Assembly: GCA_017462915.1 (NCBI GenBank) | Contig: JAFTQG010000049.1 | Coordinates: 124,001 to 188,000, forward strand | From: Prevotella sp. | GTDB lineage: Bacteria; Bacteroidota; Bacteroidia; Bacteroidales; Bacteroidaceae | DNA length: 64,000 nt | Reading direction: 5' to 3' | Part shown: piece after piece, positions 52,315-61,563 of the stretch | Layout: every line of letters starts with the position of its first letter | Position numbering within the stretch: position 1 is the first letter of the stretch | Program-made: the position numbers and the translations under genes | The notes under the pieces: model-generated | Database searches by the model: none | What the model was told of the DNA's origin: nothing | Seen by the model: the letters and a program-made list of their open reading frames with translations, nothing else

Positions 52315-52372
52315 GTATAGAAGTTATTTTGTTTATCCTTATGAAAGTAAATTCCCTACGCCACGCCGCCGG

Positions 52373-53257
52373 CTAAATCTTGTATAAGTCCCCAGCCTTC
52401 ATCTTCAGGAACTTATTGACGGAGAACGACGAGCATATTGATGTTATCAGCAGTCCGAGGAGGAGCACAGAGCTTCCCGTTATGGCCATGACCATCCAGT
52501 CTGCGACGACAAGTATCCCCGGCTCCACTGTATACAGACCATAGACGCATCCGGCGAGGACAATATCCGCCACGATGCCTGCCAGCAGACCGATGAGAAG
52601 GGCACGCCTGATGAACGGCCAGCGTATGAATCCCCATGACGCTCCGACGAGCTTCATGGTGTGTATGGAGAAGCGGCGCGCATAGACACTTAGACGCACG
52701 GTGTTGTTTACCAGCGAGAACGACACGAACGTCAGCAGGGCGGCAAGAGCGAGGAGCACGATGCTGACTTTCTTCAGGTTGTCATTGACCTGGTCCATGA
52801 GGTCTTTCTGATATGTGACATCTGTCACCTTGACATTGGATTTCAGCTCCTTGGCTATCCATTTGAGAGAGTCACTGTTGGCATAGTCGGCATTGAGCTG
52901 CATCTCGATGCTGCCTACGAAAGGATTGCCGCCGAGAAACTCGGTAGGGTCTGAGCCCATCGCCTTGACATGCTCCTTCAGAGCCTGCTCCGGACTGATA
53001 TACGTCGTGTGTGAGGTATACGGACGGCGCTTCAGCTTCACGCAGAGATTATGCGCCTCCGGCTGTGTCATCTCCTCGCTGAGCATCACCGTCACCGTAA
53101 GATTCTCCTTCACATAGCTCGAAAGATTGCGGGCTGTGAGGACGGAGAACACCACCATGCCCAGGAGTATGAGCACGAGGGAGGTACTGATGCAGAGGGT
53201 GACTACTTGCAGTCCGCCATGGCGGCGACATTTCTTCTTGCGTTTATTTTTTGCCAC
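52373..53257 (-). CDS. ftsX: Cell-division protein FtsX
   Basis: A 294-residue permease-like protein with a transmembrane segment near residue 25, a periplasmic domain (about 45-165), and three C-terminal helices (from VSIVLLALAALLTFVSFSLV). RLSVYARRFSIHTMKLVGAS is the conserved FtsX cytoplasmic loop. With FtsE it controls peptidoglycan hydrolases at division. ftsE is not adjacent here. A promoter box TACCTTTG at 53292-53285 lies about 28 bases upstream. Confidence 0.92.
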   Translation of the reverse strand: MAKNKRKKKCRRHGGLQVVTLCISTSLVLILLGMVVFSVLTARNLSSYVKENLTVTVMLSEEMTQPEAHNLCVKLKRRPYTSHTTYISPEQALKEHVKAMGSDPTEFLGGNPFVGSIEMQLNADYANSDSLKWIAKELKSNVKVTDVTYQKDLMDQVNDNLKKVSIVLLALAALLTFVSFSLVNNTVRLSVYARRFSIHTMKLVGASWGFIRWPFIRRALLIGLLAGIVADIVLAGCVYGLYTVEPGILVVADWMVMAITGSSVLLLGLLITSICSSFSVNKFLKMKAGDLYKI

Positions 53258-53303
53258 TTTTTATCCAATTTACAAAATACCGTGCAAAGGTACTCAAAAA
53301 AAC

Positions 53304-54227
53304 TCACGCGCGCAAGAGATTAACCTTTTTTAGTAGCCTCCGTCCCCAAACGAGCATGAAGGCAAACAGCATACGGGTAAAGAGTATCCAGAACGCCGAT
53401 ATGCCGACGGCGGCGAACACGAGCGTGTCCTCGAGCATGGAGTGATTCATTATCAGGTGATAGTTCACCTCGTTGGCCTCTTCCCTCGTTATCGCCCCGG
53501 AGTCTTCCAGATCAAGCATCATGGCCGACCCGTAGCTTATGCCGAGGACATTGCCCACGAGCCAGAGGTAAGCGGCGTTTTCGGGCAGACCGAAAAACAG
53601 CATCACAGGGCGTAACGGCCTGTCGAGCAAGGGCATGACGCCGAACTCGCCGAGCAGACGCTGGACGACCATCAGACTGTATATCAGTCCGTAAATCATC
53701 AGCGACAGCTTCACGGAAGCGACAAGCCACACTTCCATGACGCTCCACACCGTGCCTGTCGCTTCTGCCTCCGGATGGGCTGTGAAAGGGCTGCTCATCC
53801 CGGGGAGTACGGCATTGAGGAACATTGCGGCAAGGAAGGCGGCGATGATTCTCAGTGTCGCCATCTTCCAAGGATTGGAGCCCACACGGCTTATCACCGC
53901 GCTCTCGAGTGGCAAGGCATGGCAGATGAGCACCATGATGGATATTATCGTCGCCTCGCGCAATGTCAGTTCCATGCTCAGCATCACGGCGAGACTGGCG
54001 TATGTGGTGACAGAGGCTCCTGTGAGGAACGCTATCGCCGAGGCTCCCGGCAGTCCCATGTACTGGAAGACGACATCCAGATACTGCGCCAGCCACGCTA
54101 TGACGCCGTAATACTGCAACAGTCTCACAAGCAGCGAGATAGGGAGCATTATCTTCAACAGCCACAGTGTCGTCTTCGTGGCTGGGCGAAACGCAGACTT
54201 GAACTGCGCCAAAACTCTATGATTCAT
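53304..54227 (-). CDS. Nucleoside-recognition (Gate) domain membrane protein
   Basis: I prefer the ATG at 54227 (MNHRVLAQFKSAFRPATKTT); a start 30 codons earlier adds a poorly conserved-looking segment. About 307 residues with six to eight hydrophobic helices and two Gate-type repeats (GASAIAFLTGASVTTYASLAV and LVGNVLGISYGSAMMLDL). It resembles the spore-maturation SpmA/SpmB-like permeases. The substrate is unknown. It ends about 45 bp before ftsX but has its own codons and may be independent. Confidence 0.75.
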   Translation of the reverse strand: MNHRVLAQFKSAFRPATKTTLWLLKIMLPISLLVRLLQYYGVIAWLAQYLDVVFQYMGLPGASAIAFLTGASVTTYASLAVMLSMELTLREATIISIMVLICHALPLESAVISRVGSNPWKMATLRIIAAFLAAMFLNAVLPGMSSPFTAHPEAEATGTVWSVMEVWLVASVKLSLMIYGLIYSLMVVQRLLGEFGVMPLLDRPLRPVMLFFGLPENAAYLWLVGNVLGISYGSAMMLDLEDSGAITREEANEVNYHLIMNHSMLEDTLVFAAVGISAFWILFTRMLFAFMLVWGRRLLKKVNLLRA

Positions 54228-54925
54228 TACGATACCACTTTTTACAGATAAGATTTTCTTCTTTAGATGTTCTTGAAAAAGGACAGCAGGAATTCCACAT
54301 ACATTATTATGCAGCACACCTGCACAACATGCACAGAATCGTCCGCAGATGCAAAATTACGAATAAATTCTGAAGTTTCCCTGTTTTTAATGGCTTTTTT
54401 ATAACGACCTCACCAAATACACGTATTACAAAATTGCATAAAAGATATGACATATAGACGTTAAGAGATACGACCATTATATTATTCCGTCACCATACAC
54501 AAAGCAAAAGGTAAGGGTTTGCCGTGCGAAAGGTGACCTTTTTACGGGCAAAGGGTGACCTTTTGCAAGGTAAAAGGTCACCCTCCGCAACGCGCTGTAA
54601 TACAGCAAAATAAGAGAAGCGTCTCCTTTCAGACATTTTTTCATTAAAAAAGCACACTGCATACCGTCATTTTTTCACGTAAAACGACATCTTATTCAAA
54701 ATAATTATGTACCTTTGCATAAGATAAGCTACACTGTGGCTGTAACGAACAAGTTCGGATGCGCTCGGTCTGCATTATCTTTGCATAGGCAACAGAAAAG
54801 CGTTTCCGCTCTGTTAACAATCCATAATTAGCAGTATACATTACAGAAATATGGAACAATTTTTGTAATTTTGCGACCAAAACAACGACTACGGAATAAA
54901 AAAGACATATCAACAGCGACAAAAA
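54228..54925. other. Divergent intergenic region with repeat array 4 and promoter-like boxes
   Basis: No gene is supported. The region holds the 22-bp array (54506-54593) and three plus-strand TAnnTTTG boxes: TACCTTTG 54710-54717, TATCTTTG 54776-54783 and TAATTTTG 54866-54873. None has a clear upstream box at 19 nt. The last is closest to the acyl-ligase gene. Confidence 0.5.
54506..54593. repeat. 22-bp palindromic tetrad array, copy 4
   Basis: Cores lie at 54510 (degenerate GGTAAGG), 54532, 54554 and 54576, with a 22-bp pitch. The others are GGTGACC, GGTGACC and GGTCACC. Confidence 0.85.
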
Positions 54926-57439
54926 ATGATAGAGAATCTTGACAAAACCGCGATTATTGCCGGCACGCACTATGTGTCATACAAGGAAATGGCACAGCGC
55001 ATCAATCACTTTGCGTCTTACACTCCTAAGCGCAAGGCTGGGCAGGACAACGTGAACGATATCCCGAAGGTGGTGATTTTCAGCGAAAACCGTGAGGGAT
55101 GGGCGTATGCCTTCTTTGCCGTCTGGCAGAACAAGGGCATCGCTGTGCCTGTAGACGCTTCGGCGACTGTGCACGATGTGGCGTATATCCTCAACGACTG
55201 CAAACCTGTAGCGGTATGGACATCGCTGTCGCATGTCGACACTGTACGCAAAGCCATTGAAGAAGCGGCAGTCGAGGCGCAGATAATAATCATCGACGAC
55301 CATGAGCAGGCGACAGTCAGCGGTTCACCTGTCAACACGGAAGCGCTCACGCCCGACCCGAAATCTCAGGAGACGGCAATCATCATCTACACCTCCGGCA
55401 CTACCGGTTCGCCGAAGGGCGTGATGCTGTCCTACAGGAATCTCTATGCAAACATCGACAGCGTCTCGCGTGATGTCCCTATCTTCAACAGCGAGCGCAG
55501 GACAATGATTCTCCTTCCGCTACACCATGTATTGCCGCTTGTAGGCAGCCTCATCGCCCCTATCGTCTGCGGCGGAGGCGTGGCTATAAGCCCTTCTATG
55601 ACAGGTCCTGACATCATGGACACTCTCTGCCGTGGAAAGATAGGCATATTCATCGGTGTGCCGCGCCTGTGGCAGGTGCTCTACACGGGTATAAAGAAGA
55701 AAATCGACGAGAAAGCCGTCACACGCGCCCTCTTCGCCCTTTGCAAGAAGACCAACAGCCGCCGGCTGTCACGCTTCGTCTTCCAGTCTGTACACAAGAA
55801 GATGGGCGGCCATCTCGACTACTGTGTCTGCGGAGGAGCGGCGCTCGACAAGGAGATTGGAGAAGGCCTGAAAGTGCTCGGCATGGAGGTTCTGGAGGGC
55901 TACGGCATGACAGAGTTCGCGCCGATGATATCATTCACACGCCCAGGAGACAGCATACCGGGATGTGCCGGCCTGCCTTTGCCTACAATGGACTGCAAGA
56001 TTATAGACGGAGAGCTGTGTGCAAAAGGTCCGAATATCATGCAAGGCTACTACAACCGCCCGGAGGAGACTGCTGAGGTCATAGACAAGGACGGATACCT
56101 GCACACAGGAGACCTCGGACACTTTGACGAGAAGGGCCGCATCGTAATCACCGGAAGAAGGAAGGAAATCATCGTCCTCTCCAACGGCAAGAACGTGCAG
56201 CCCAGCGAGATAGAGTTCCAGATAGAGAAATATGACGACAAGGTCAAGGAGTGTGCCGTGACGGAAAACGACGATATGCTCCTCGCGATAATAGTCCCGC
56301 AGGAACTGTGGGCAAGGGACAAGAGCGACAGCGAGATAGAGACGATTCTGAAACGTGAGGTCGTCGAACCGTACAACCGCACCGTGGAGAACTACAAGAA
56401 GGTGATGCGCATCCTTGTCCATCACGAAGATATCCCGAGAACGCGCATGGACAAGATACAGAGATTCAAGCTCAAGGATATCGTCAAGGCACATGCCGAA
56501 AAGAAAGCATCCGCAGGAGACAAGAAGGAGACGGCCAAGAACGTGGCATACTCTGAGGAATTCATGATTCTGAAGAAGTATATCGAGAGCGAGAAGAAGC
56601 TCCCTGTACACCCCGAGTCACACATCGAGACCGACCTTGCCTTCGACTCCCTCGACAAAGTGAGCCTGCAGGGCTTCATCGAGCAGAGCTTCGGCATGAC
56701 TATTATGACAGACAAGATGGCGGACTTCCCCAACATCATGGCTATGGCAGACCATATCTCTGACCATAAGACAAAGGCTGTCATGGAAGAGACCGACTGG
56801 CACACACTGCTCAGCGATGACTTCACCACAACTCTTACTCTGCCTAAGACCTCGGCGATGTTCCCTGTCGCAGGCAAGCTCTTCAAGGGTTCGGCAAATA
56901 TCTACAACAGTCTGAAAGTGAGAGGAAAAGACAATATTCCGAAGAAAGGGCCGTTTATCCTCGCCGCCAATCACCAGAGCTTCATAGACGGACCGCTTGT
57001 GATGGCAGGAATAGACTTCTCACAGATGAAGGACTTCTACTTCTACGCCACTGAGGAGCATGTGCAGCATCCGTTGGTGAAATATCTTGCACGCCACAAC
57101 AACATCATCCTCATGGAGCGCAAGAACCTCAAGAACTCCATACTCAAACTTGCGCAGGTGCTGAAGATGGGCAAGAACGTAGTCATCTTCCCAGAGGGAT
57201 CACGCACACACTCAGGAGAGATAGGCAAGTTCAAGAAGATGTTTGCCATCCTTGCCATAGAACTTGATGTCCCGGTGTTGCCGGTATGCATCAGAGGAGC
57301 ATACGAAGCCCTGCCGCGCGGAAAGCATTTCGTCAATACAAGCCATATCGATGTGGAGTATCTCCCTGTCGTGAAACCGTCAGGAGACTATGACGAGTTT
57401 GCCGGTAAGATACGCAATATCATCAATGACAGGCTGTAA
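54926..57439 (+). CDS. Acyl-AMP ligase, acyl carrier and PlsC-acyltransferase fusion protein
   Basis: An 837-residue multidomain protein. The AMP-binding ligase domain (1-530) has YTSGTTGSPKGVMLSY, EGYGMTEFAPMISFT and TGDLGHFDEKGRIVITGR. An acyl-carrier domain (about 545-620) has the phosphopantetheine Ser in DLAFDSLDKVSL. A PlsC-type acyltransferase (about 650-837) has the catalytic NHQSFIDGPL and FPEGSRTHSG. The protein could activate a free fatty acid, load it on its own carrier domain and transfer it to a lysolipid, as Aas-type proteins do with external ACP. A terminator lies downstream. Confidence 0.9.
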   Translation: MIENLDKTAIIAGTHYVSYKEMAQRINHFASYTPKRKAGQDNVNDIPKVVIFSENREGWAYAFFAVWQNKGIAVPVDASATVHDVAYILNDCKPVAVWTSLSHVDTVRKAIEEAAVEAQIIIIDDHEQATVSGSPVNTEALTPDPKSQETAIIIYTSGTTGSPKGVMLSYRNLYANIDSVSRDVPIFNSERRTMILLPLHHVLPLVGSLIAPIVCGGGVAISPSMTGPDIMDTLCRGKIGIFIGVPRLWQVLYTGIKKKIDEKAVTRALFALCKKTNSRRLSRFVFQSVHKKMGGHLDYCVCGGAALDKEIGEGLKVLGMEVLEGYGMTEFAPMISFTRPGDSIPGCAGLPLPTMDCKIIDGELCAKGPNIMQGYYNRPEETAEVIDKDGYLHTGDLGHFDEKGRIVITGRRKEIIVLSNGKNVQPSEIEFQIEKYDDKVKECAVTENDDMLLAIIVPQELWARDKSDSEIETILKREVVEPYNRTVENYKKVMRILVHHEDIPRTRMDKIQRFKLKDIVKAHAEKKASAGDKKETAKNVAYSEEFMILKKYIESEKKLPVHPESHIETDLAFDSLDKVSLQGFIEQSFGMTIMTDKMADFPNIMAMADHISDHKTKAVMEETDWHTLLSDDFTTTLTLPKTSAMFPVAGKLFKGSANIYNSLKVRGKDNIPKKGPFILAANHQSFIDGPLVMAGIDFSQMKDFYFYATEEHVQHPLVKYLARHNNIILMERKNLKNSILKLAQVLKMGKNVVIFPEGSRTHSGEIGKFKKMFAILAIELDVPVLPVCIRGAYEALPRGKHFVNTSHIDVEYLPVVKPSGDYDEFAGKIRNIINDRL

Positions 57440-57573
57440 CAGCATCACAGACACCACGAACTTCGCTGTACTACAAGTAAAGGACATGACATTCTCATTA
57501 AGTCTGGCAAACAAAGCAAAGCCTTCCTGAACTGTGTCATGACGAGAAAAGACCGTGTAAATACCCACACAAC

Positions 57574-57620
57574 AATCCTGCCGAAAGCATAATGAATGTG
57601 TATGCTCGGCAGGATTTTTT
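57574..57620 (+). terminator. Terminator of the acyl-ligase gene
   Basis: The stem AATCCTGCCGA(A)AGCATA / TATGCTCGGCAGGATT is followed by TTTTTT. Confidence 0.85.
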
Positions 57621-57716
57621 CATCATCCTTTACAAGTCTTATAAATACAAGATACCTCATTTCGTGCGAGGTTCTTCTATATTCATTCGACAATAACGTA
57701 GAAATGTGTGAAAACA

Positions 57717-57748
57717 TTTTGCTTTTTGCCATATTTTTTATATTTTTG
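57717..57748 (+). promoter_or_regulatory. Promoter of the double URO-D/MFS operon
   Basis: TTTTG (57717-57721), exactly 19 nt, TATTTTTG (57741-57748), about 70 bases before the start codon. Confidence 0.75.
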
Positions 57749-57821
57749 CCAAAAAATAAGCCAGTGACAATATTCCTCTGGCAAAAAAGATAAAAAATAA
57801 TCTATCAATACTACCTACACT

Positions 57822-60065
57822 ATGTTACATATTTGCAGCAAGCAGTTGCCTGTCGATATCGTATTCCATCCTTCTTGGTGGCATCATAACGCAGGCATTT
57901 CTTTTGATGAAAGTTTCTTCTATGACCCTCGTCGCCGCGTGGAGGACGAGCGCAAGATGGAGCAAGTGCTATACGACCGCTTCGGAGACCTTGGACTCGG
58001 CGAGGACCATCTTCGCGACCTTCCGCAGATAGGCGCAGTGCATCTTGCCTCGGGATACTTGCTTTCCGAGATGCTCGGCTGTAAAATAGAATATTATGAA
58101 GATGCTCCTCCGCAGGTTATCTGTGCCCATAAAGACACACTCGACTTTGAAGTGGAGGACGCTTTCAAATCGCCGGCGTTCAGAAGATTGGTAAATCTTA
58201 TAGAGCAACTCAAGGCTAAATACGGCTATGTGGTAGGCGACATCAACTGGGGTGGCGTACTGAACCTTGCTATTGATGTTCGCGGAGAGGAGATTTTCAC
58301 AGACATGCTTCTCCGGCCGGAAGAGACAGAGATTTATTTCAAGAAGATTGCGCAGGTTATCGATAAGTTTGTTTGGTATATTCAGACAAACACAGGCACT
58401 TCTTCTATCTCCGTAAACCGCAGTGCCCGGCTTTTCGATTATCCCCTTGCGATACATTCCGAGTGCAGTCATACTATGATTTCGGAGGACGACTACCGCA
58501 GGTTTATCCTGCCTATCGACCAGGAATGGAGCATGAGGCATGTGCCATACGGCATTCATTATTGCGGCAAAGACCCGCATCGCATGGCGGAAGCGTTCGC
58601 TGAAATAGAGCGGCTGACATTCCTCGATGTCGGCTGGGGCGGTGATGTGGCACTGCTGCGCAAGCATCTGCCGGAGACTTTCTTCAATATCCGACTTAAT
58701 CCTGTTGATATCCAGAAATACACTTACGAAGAACTTGAACGCAACATCCGCGAACGTGTGGAGGCTTCCGGCCCTAACCTTACCCACACCGGGCTTTGCT
58801 GCGTGAATATGGACAAGAGTGTAACAGACCAGCGCATCCGCGAAATTCATGAGGTGGCAGCAAATGTCATCAAGGACTTCCAGACTCTTGCGGAGATAAG
58901 AGAGAGGAACAGCCACAGTGCTCCGGGCTTGGACAAGGAGGAAGACTCTTTCAACTTCAACCTCGCAGACAGTCAGGCAACTGTCGTCAATCCGATACCC
59001 CCTGCCGATTTCTGCATTAACGAATACGCAGATTATGCGGATGCCCTTGATGAGCGCTGCGACAAGTTCTGGAATGCTGATGAAGGAGTGCTTGTCTATC
59101 GCCGAATGAGAGTGAAGGATGTGTTCGCTCAAGACTCCCGCAACATGGAGAAATCATTACACTGGCAGCTCGGTGCATTGAAGGAAAGCATGAAGTTCAA
59201 GAGCGATATTCCTAATTTCCTTGAGCCGTGGCACGGACTTGGCACCGTGGCCTCCGCTTATGGCTTCGGCTATCTGTGGGAAGAAGGACAGGCTCCGGCT
59301 GTCGACGGAAAGTTTGCTTCTGTACAAGAGCTTCTCGATGCACCTTTCAAAGCGGTGAAAGACACGGAGATCGGCAGATACACTCTTGACATGACCCGTT
59401 ATTTCAAAGAGCAGACAAAGGGCAGAATACCTATGAGTTTCTGCGATGTACAGTCGCCTCTGAACACTCTCAGCAACATCATCGACAGCAATCAGTTCTA
59501 TTTGGACTTCTACGATAATCCGGAGGCGATGGCTATTGCACTGAACCGCACTGCCGAGCTCCTCATCGACTACACCCGTGAGCAGCAATCAATCATTGGT
59601 GATGCCCTCGCCCGTCCCGGTCATGGTTTTGCTTCAAGCAGAATGTTTACGGGAATCGGCATGAGCGACGACACCGTAACGATGATGCCCGACGATATAT
59701 ATTTTGATGTTTGTGCACCGGCGATGGTGAAGGTCGGCAACGAGTTTGGCGGAGCTGTATTCCATTCCTGCGGCAACTGGAGCTGCAAGAAGGAAGGCAT
59801 TGTAAAGATGCCGGGCATAAGAATGGCAGACGGAGCTTTCTCGCTTGCTACTGACCCAGGGGCAAATCCTACAGACGGTTATGCGGAAACATTCGCAAAT
59901 ACTGGTGTTATACTGAATGCGAGAATCGTTGGCAATCCGGAGCTCGTCCTTAAAAAGGTGAAGCAACTCTGGCGTCCAGGCATGAAACTCATCGTCGTCA
60001 CTTATGCTGAAACGCCAGAAGAACAGGCTTTCCTCTATGACAAAATACATAAAATAGCAAAATAG
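57822..60065 (+). CDS. Tandem uroporphyrinogen-decarboxylase-like (URO-D superfamily) protein
   Basis: A 747-residue soluble protein that reads as two URO-D-like halves. The N-half (about 1-365) contains GDINWGGVLNLAIDVRGEEI and GIHYCGKDPHRMAEAF. The C-half (about 400-747) contains MSFCDVQSPLNTLSNII and GGAVFHSCGNWSCKKEG. Each half keeps an HxCG motif of the kind that binds zinc in corrinoid-dependent methyltransferases of this superfamily. True uroporphyrinogen decarboxylases are single-domain, about 350 residues. No haem gene is nearby. An ACS-family transporter gene follows 40 bp downstream, so a catabolic or methyl-transfer role on an imported anionic compound is inferred. The reaction is unknown. 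Confidence 0.7.
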   Translation: MLHICSKQLPVDIVFHPSWWHHNAGISFDESFFYDPRRRVEDERKMEQVLYDRFGDLGLGEDHLRDLPQIGAVHLASGYLLSEMLGCKIEYYEDAPPQVICAHKDTLDFEVEDAFKSPAFRRLVNLIEQLKAKYGYVVGDINWGGVLNLAIDVRGEEIFTDMLLRPEETEIYFKKIAQVIDKFVWYIQTNTGTSSISVNRSARLFDYPLAIHSECSHTMISEDDYRRFILPIDQEWSMRHVPYGIHYCGKDPHRMAEAFAEIERLTFLDVGWGGDVALLRKHLPETFFNIRLNPVDIQKYTYEELERNIRERVEASGPNLTHTGLCCVNMDKSVTDQRIREIHEVAANVIKDFQTLAEIRERNSHSAPGLDKEEDSFNFNLADSQATVVNPIPPADFCINEYADYADALDERCDKFWNADEGVLVYRRMRVKDVFAQDSRNMEKSLHWQLGALKESMKFKSDIPNFLEPWHGLGTVASAYGFGYLWEEGQAPAVDGKFASVQELLDAPFKAVKDTEIGRYTLDMTRYFKEQTKGRIPMSFCDVQSPLNTLSNIIDSNQFYLDFYDNPEAMAIALNRTAELLIDYTREQQSIIGDALARPGHGFASSRMFTGIGMSDDTVTMMPDDIYFDVCAPAMVKVGNEFGGAVFHSCGNWSCKKEGIVKMPGIRMADGAFSLATDPGANPTDGYAETFANTGVILNARIVGNPELVLKKVKQLWRPGMKLIVVTYAETPEEQAFLYDKIHKIAK

Positions 60066-60104
60066 AATCGGTCCAAACTGTTTCTGACAACCTAAATAAC
60101 ATAC

Positions 60105-61409
60105 ATGAAGCCTACAAATTACCGCTGGCGCGTTGTCGCTTTGCTCTTCTGTGCCACCACAATAAACTATATCGACCGTCAGGTTCTTGCACAACTGAAG
60201 CCTTTTCTCACTGACGATTTGGGTATTTCCGAATCGGAATATGGCTTTATAGTGTCTGCCTTTCAGGCCGCTTATGCTATCGGAATGCTTGTTGCCGGCC
60301 GCTTTATTGACAAATACGGCACACGGATATCCTATGCTCTCAGTATTTCCATCTGGTCGCTTGCAGGCTGTCTACATGCGGCGGCTACGGGATTTTATTC
60401 TCTTGCCGGAGCCCGTTTCCTCCTTGCCATAGGTGAATCAGGAAACTTCCCAGCAGCTATAAAGACCATCACCGAATGGTTTCCTAAAAAAGACCGCGCA
60501 TTAGCAACAGGCATTTTCAATTCGGGCAGTAATATCGGAGCCATTGTCGCACCGCCGTTGGTTACCTTCCTCGCTCTCAGATACAGTTGGCGTATGGCTT
60601 TCCTGATAACAGGTATGCTTGGCTTTATATGGCTTGTGTTCTGGCTTTTGCTCTACAACACACCGAAACGTATGCGCGGAATAAGTGCAGAGGAACTGGA
60701 ATATATACAGGACACCTCTGCCTGTTCCTCTCCCGACGAGGATGAACAAAAGGAAAACTCTTCTGGAAATAAATCTGACTTGAAGTCGATATTTTCGACA
60801 AAGGAAAGAAGAAAAGTGGCTATCGGTATATGCATCTGCCGCTTTATCGCCGATTGGCCTTGGTGGTTTTTTCTCTTCTGGACACCGGATTTCCTCAAAA
60901 AAACATTTGACCTCGACCTCACAGCCACAGTCGTTCCTCTGATGGTTATCTATATCATTTCCGATGTGGGCAGCATCTTCGGCGGCTGGTTGTCATCGTT
61001 TATGATAAAGCGGGGCATGGACGTCAAGAGAGCCCGTGCGTTGAGTCTGCTTATCTGTGCTTCCACAGTGCTTCCTGTTATGGCAATCCCTTATTGTAAC
61101 GGACTGACTGTAGCAGTTGCAATCATTTCTCTTGCATGTTTCTCGCATCAGGCTTGGGCGGCAAACATCTACACTGTCGTGTCAGACAATTTCCCGAAAG
61201 AGCAGGTTGGCACGATGACTGCCGCTGTTGGATTCTGTGGAGCTGTGGGTGGTATCATTGCGGCTTCTGCCGTAGGACTCATCCTTGAGTGGACACAAAG
61301 CTACCAACTTATTTTCTGCGTAGCGTCTGTGGCATATCTTGCCGGCTGGACAATATTGCAGTTGTTCCTGAAAAGAAAAAAAACAAGCCTGAAAATCATA
61401 AAATATTAG
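60105..61409 (+). CDS. MFS transporter of the anion:cation symporter (ACS) family
   Basis: A 434-residue transporter with 12 predicted helices. Family features are TTINYIDRQVLAQLKPFL in helix 1, GRFIDKYGTR in the first cytoplasmic loop and GIGESGNFPAAIKTITEWFP-like sequence (here AIGESGNFPAAIKTITEWFP). A charged central loop lies near residues 200-225. ACS members import hexuronates, glucarate and other organic anions with protons or sodium. It is the second gene of the operon with the double URO-D protein. The substrate cannot be read from sequence. Confidence 0.85.
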   Translation: MKPTNYRWRVVALLFCATTINYIDRQVLAQLKPFLTDDLGISESEYGFIVSAFQAAYAIGMLVAGRFIDKYGTRISYALSISIWSLAGCLHAAATGFYSLAGARFLLAIGESGNFPAAIKTITEWFPKKDRALATGIFNSGSNIGAIVAPPLVTFLALRYSWRMAFLITGMLGFIWLVFWLLLYNTPKRMRGISAEELEYIQDTSACSSPDEDEQKENSSGNKSDLKSIFSTKERRKVAIGICICRFIADWPWWFFLFWTPDFLKKTFDLDLTATVVPLMVIYIISDVGSIFGGWLSSFMIKRGMDVKRARALSLLICASTVLPVMAIPYCNGLTVAVAIISLACFSHQAWAANIYTVVSDNFPKEQVGTMTAAVGFCGAVGGIIAASAVGLILEWTQSYQLIFCVASVAYLAGWTILQLFLKRKKTSLKIIKY

Positions 61410-61463
61410 GTCTAATATTATTGGTGTCCACTAAAAACAAAATATCTATCTGAATATCATCTA

Positions 61464-61517
61464 TAGACGCGATAGTCCCCGTTATCCTGTTTGTGATAAC
61501 GGGGACTATCGCGTCTA
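61464..61517 (+). terminator. Long perfect hairpin after the MFS gene
   Basis: A 23-bp perfect inverted repeat (arms 61464-61486 and 61495-61517, starting TAGACGCGATAGTCCCCG) with an 8-base loop. No T-run follows. It probably marks the 3' end of the operon transcript, but it is unusually long and perfect. Confidence 0.65.
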
Positions 61518-61563
61518 ACTGTAAAAGGAAAATATTTGATTAGTAAGAGCGGAGAAAGTCAAT

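Noticed and set aside
54477-54662. A 61-codon minus-strand frame across repeat array 4
   Set aside because: It is only the translation of the 22-bp units, each in a different frame.
57969-59132. A 387-codon minus-strand frame inside the double URO-D gene
   Set aside because: It is an antisense shadow without motifs; the plus-strand frame has promoter, family motifs and a coherent neighbour.
57822-60065. Haem biosynthesis uroporphyrinogen decarboxylase (hemE)
   Set aside because: It is twice the normal length, retains HxCG motifs of methyltransferase relatives, and has no haem genes nearby.
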